A stretch of 64,000 nucleotides of DNA from Ancylostoma caninum. Taxonomy: Eukaryota; Nematoda; Chromadorea; Rhabditida; Ancylostomatidae. A program made the position numbers and the translations under genes. The first letter of the stretch is position 1; each line of letters begins with the position of its first letter. The stretch covers positions 558,001 to 622,000 of the forward strand of contig JBAJFG010000549.1 of the NCBI GenBank assembly GCA_037903475.1. The letters are read 5' to 3'. Of the stretch, positions 60,758-64,000 are shown one piece after another. The notes under the pieces were generated by a model, which saw only the letters and a program-made list of their open reading frames with translations, was not told the DNA's origin and ran no database searches.

Positions 60758-63483
60758 ATGGAGACACACGACAAGGAGAATTTTGACCTTAGTGCGATGT
60801 CAGCGGAAACGCGCGACATTGCTGAATCCTCATCCAAATCAAAGAAGTCTTATCTAATTGTGGGTTTGCAATTGCTTCATATACATCCTGCTTGCGCTCA
60901 TTTTGTTACGTTCAAATCCCATTGTTTTCTCAGAATGATGAAGACGTTCCGTACGAGGAAGATATTCTGAGAAACCCCACATCCCTTCGTAGCTGGCAAC
61001 GATATATCGATCACAAGAAGAAAAGTAATGCACCTTGGCGGCAGACCTGTCAAGTAAGTTCTCAACGGTTAATACATATAACATGTTTCTATGGTCTTTA
61101 TCTGCAATTTGGTCAAATATTTTGGATTCATGAGAAGCGGTGATTCTGGTGAATGTTCTCAATTAGTAATCATTTGCTTTAGTTCTCCTCGGCTTTGTAG
61201 ATTTTAATAGTGTTCATATTTTTGAGTCTGAGAAGTTTGCAGAATTGTTGCACTATTTATGAAAGGATGATGTAAATCATTATCTCTAAGCTGAGAAAAT
61301 ATTTCAGTACATTCATCTTTGATTTAAAAAACAAAACATAGTAGCTCTCCATCGCTTTCTTTTAATTAATGCGCTGGTTGTTTGTTAATTTTCGAGGTTT
61401 TCAGATATACGAGCGTGCGTTGAAGGTGTTCGATCGCAGTTACAAGCTGTGGTACAATTATTTACGTTTTCGACAACGCGTGATCGCCCACAAACCACCG
61501 ACAGACGTCTCTTGGGCATACTTGTGCGATGCTTATGAGAGATGTCTTATTCATATGCACAAGGTAGGTGCTTTTGAACGACTAATTTTCTGTGCGATGT
61601 TTTTGATTCTCTTGTTCCTTCTATGCTTTTTTAAAATTCTTTTTTTAGTCCTAAATTTTGTTCTTCTGAGTCTGTATTACCCTAATAGGGTCCTCCCATC
61701 TTGCTTTTTGTTTTCGAAGTGTCTCAATAAAACTAGCTTTATCGTCCTATTCGTAATTTTTTCTGGCGACATTTTACGAACCAGCTTCACCTACAATAAT
61801 TTGCTGACTTAGATGCCTCGAATCTGGATGGACTACTGTACAATCATGACGAAACGACGAGTTATTACAGATTGTCGTCGTGTTTTTGATAGGTAAGTGC
61901 ACCTTCTCTTCCCATTTTCTGTCTATATAATCATTTCTGTTCATTGTAGAGCCTTGCGAGCATTACCGGTGACGCAGCACCTAAGAATTTGGCCCCTTTA
62001 CATCAAATTCGTCACAAGCCATGACATCCCCGAGACAGCTATCAGAGTTTATAGGAGGTAAATAGATATTAATCCACCTACCATTTCAGTTTGTCCACAA
62101 ATTTTTGAAACTCCATTATTGGCGACTTTACTAGGTAAGCTTACTGCGCTATAACACCGTTTTCAAGCATAGAGAATTAACCACATAACCACAAAATTTT
62201 GTTGCAATTTCCTTTCCGTCTAGGTACCTGAAGCTGTATCCAAGGGCACGTGAAGACTTCGTTGAATACTTGCAAAAGATCGATCAGTTGGACGAGGCTG
62301 CTAAGCAGCTCGTAACTTTGGTTAATGAAGATATGCCTGTCTCAGACAAAGGGAAAACAGTCCACCAGGTACATTTTTTTTTTTGTTTCTACAACCACGT
62401 TTTTCCTCCAATTCTATTTCATTTCCTTTTAGCTATGGGCTGAGCTGTGCGAACTGATTTCTAAAAACCCAAAGAAAGTATATTCACTTGATGTAAATGT
62501 CATAATGAGACAAGGAATCCAGAAATATTCTGATCAGGTTCGTAGCATACTAGAAGAAGTATCTCAACTCCGAAGGATTTCGTATTTTCTTCTTGCAGGT
62601 TGGAGTTTTGTGGTGTTCATTCGCTGAGTACTACATTAGAGCTGGACAGTTCGAAAGGGTGTGTTCAGCGGTGTTTCTTTCACATTGTTTTGTTTCCATT
62701 TTATGTTCGGATGTCCGTCTATCTGAAACGCAATCGTTTTTGATGTAATGTGTTTGTCTTATTTCTGCGCTCATCACTAACATTTGAATTCATCAGGCAC
62801 GAGATATCTACGAAGAAGCCATGATCTCGGTGAAGACTGTTCGCGACTTCACCCAAATTTTTGACGCTTACGCAGCATTTGAGGAGAGAAACACGGCCGC
62901 CAGAATGGACAACCTCTCAGAGCCGCCTGATGAAGAGGATGAACTTGAGCTGGAGTGGTTGTTTGCGAGGTTTGTAGGAGTAGGATTGTTTTTTTTTCCT
63001 GGATAATTTGCTTAGATATGGCCGAACAACTCTAGGTTTGAACATCTCATGGCTAGACGACCTTTGCTGCTTAACAGTGTACTTCTTCGTCAGAATCCAC
63101 ATAATGTGCACGAATGGCTTAACCGAGTAGCACTGTACGAGGGTCAGCCTGAAAAGGTAAATAGAAATTGTTTTTGTCGCGTCAGCAAATTATCATTCTG
63201 TTACTTTTGTAGCAAATTGACACCTATCTCGAAGGAGTGCGGACCGTCAAACCCAAGCTGCAAGTTGGAAAACTGAGTGCCCTCTGGATTTCCTTTGCCA
63301 AATACTACGAAAAGGCTGATCAGTTGGATGATGTAAGAAGGTTTAGCGAAGGACAGGACCACTGATTTATTGTGAGTTTCAGGCGAGAAGCATTTTTGAA
63401 AAGGCTACACAGATAGCATACGCAAAGGTGGACGAGTTAGCTATGGTTTGGTGTGAATATGCGGAGATGGAGCTCAGACATAA
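60758..63483 (+). CDS. syf-1: Pre-mRNA-splicing factor SYF1/XAB2, N-terminal part (runs off the right edge)
   Basis: Twelve exons can be joined in frame: 60,758-60,859, 60,934-61,053, 61,405-61,563, 61,813-61,892, 61,950-62,057, 62,224-62,368, 62,433-62,537, 62,599-62,658, 62,797-62,969, 63,036-63,156, 63,213-63,332 and 63,383-63,483 (1,394 nt, about 464 residues). The last ends in phase 2 at AA|gtgagt, so the gene continues beyond 64,000. The product is a chain of HAT (half-a-TPR) repeats: DVPYEEDILRNPTSLRSWQRY, ERALKVFDRSYKLWYNYLRF, ALRALPVTQHLRIWPLYIKF, YRRYLKLYP, ARDIYEEAMISVKTVRDFTQ and RRPLLLNSVLLRQNPHNVHEW. This order and wording match SYF1/XAB2 of the Prp19-associated (NineTeen) spliceosome complex rather than the related HAT protein CRNKL1. 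Confidence 0.93.
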
Positions 63484-64000
63484 GTGAGTTGATCAATTTC
63501 AAATTTTGGACTTATTTGGCTTTTTTTCTTCTTTTTTTCCATTTTTTTTGCTTTTTTCTTTCCGTTGTGATCTGCAAAAATGTAAATTGGAAGTTTCCAC
63601 CTGGACATCGTTGTATTGATCGCCATTAGTTTAGATTCTACAACTTTATGCATGTGCTCCACTTCGACTTCCGTCCACTGAATGCTCTGTTTACGGCAAA
63701 TCTACTTGGCTAACTAGTTGTAGCGCAGCTCTTTGATGGGGTCTTTTTTCTCGAAAGCCAACTTTTCAAGTGATAAGGGAGGGAGTAAAAAACTTTACGT
63801 TTTGTACAGTCTGTACTCTGCCGGCTGCGAGGTAATCCTAGAAATTCACGAAACAAGGTACTAGCCTGGGCGCGTTTGACTGTACCCCTCATGACTTCCG
63901 TAGGTCTCGCCACGCAGATTTCAGGGGAGCTGGCTTTCGGGTGTGGGTCATTATCAGGGATGAGCGGAAGTCAGATTCAAAAGTTCGGAACTCGGAAGTC
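63484..64000. other. SYF1 intron sequence to the window edge
   Basis: No further SYF1 exon could be identified before the edge. The intron after 63,483 is T-rich and then includes a stretch open on the minus strand (63,710-63,913) that I do not recognise and take as non-coding. Confidence 0.5.

Overview
The window is eukaryotic nuclear DNA, most likely from a parasitic clade V (rhabditine/strongylid, hookworm-like) nematode. This is inferred from small exons with GT..AG introns and TTTTCAG-type acceptors, an acceptor directly upstream of a start codon as in spliced-leader trans-splicing, a nematode-style multi-copy GT31 glycosyltransferase pair, and a very high load of Tc1/mariner, hAT-like, piggyBac-like, CR1-like and Penelope-like repeats. 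No species-diagnostic gene is present.

Layout. Bases 1-42,400 are almost entirely repeat-derived. They hold a 757-bp perfect CA microsatellite inside a dispersed repeat, a 28-bp-TIR element (3.5-4.2 kb), a 5'-truncated Penelope-like endonuclease ORF with a hammerhead-like motif (4.4-5.3 kb), and satellites at 8.6-9.7, 11.1, 12.7, 13.6-14.6 and 23.1-24.4 kb. They also hold a mariner relic (20.2-21.1 kb), a CR1-like LINE with a putative SINE (25.3-27.7 kb), two inverted copies of a TTAA-flanked piggyBac-like MITE, and a cluster of TIR elements at 37.6-40.8 kb. A few isolated minus-strand exon-like segments lie at 15-22.7 kb; one reads as half a C-type lectin domain.

Bases 42,424-55,133 carry two tandem plus-strand GT31 beta-1,3-galactosyltransferase-like genes. 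Both can be reconstructed end to end (310 and 325 aa) with four internal exons of identical length. Their introns and the spacer contain mariner, hAT-like, MITE and satellite insertions.

Bases 55,882-60,005 (minus) encode a complete 16-exon DDX56/Dbp9-type nucleolar DEAD-box helicase (642 aa). It is divergent, across about 750 bp, from the 5' part of a SYF1/XAB2 splicing-factor gene (60,758 to beyond the right edge). These two are conserved housekeeping genes in ribosome biogenesis and pre-mRNA splicing, and may share a promoter region. The GT31 pair probably acts in Golgi glycan synthesis.
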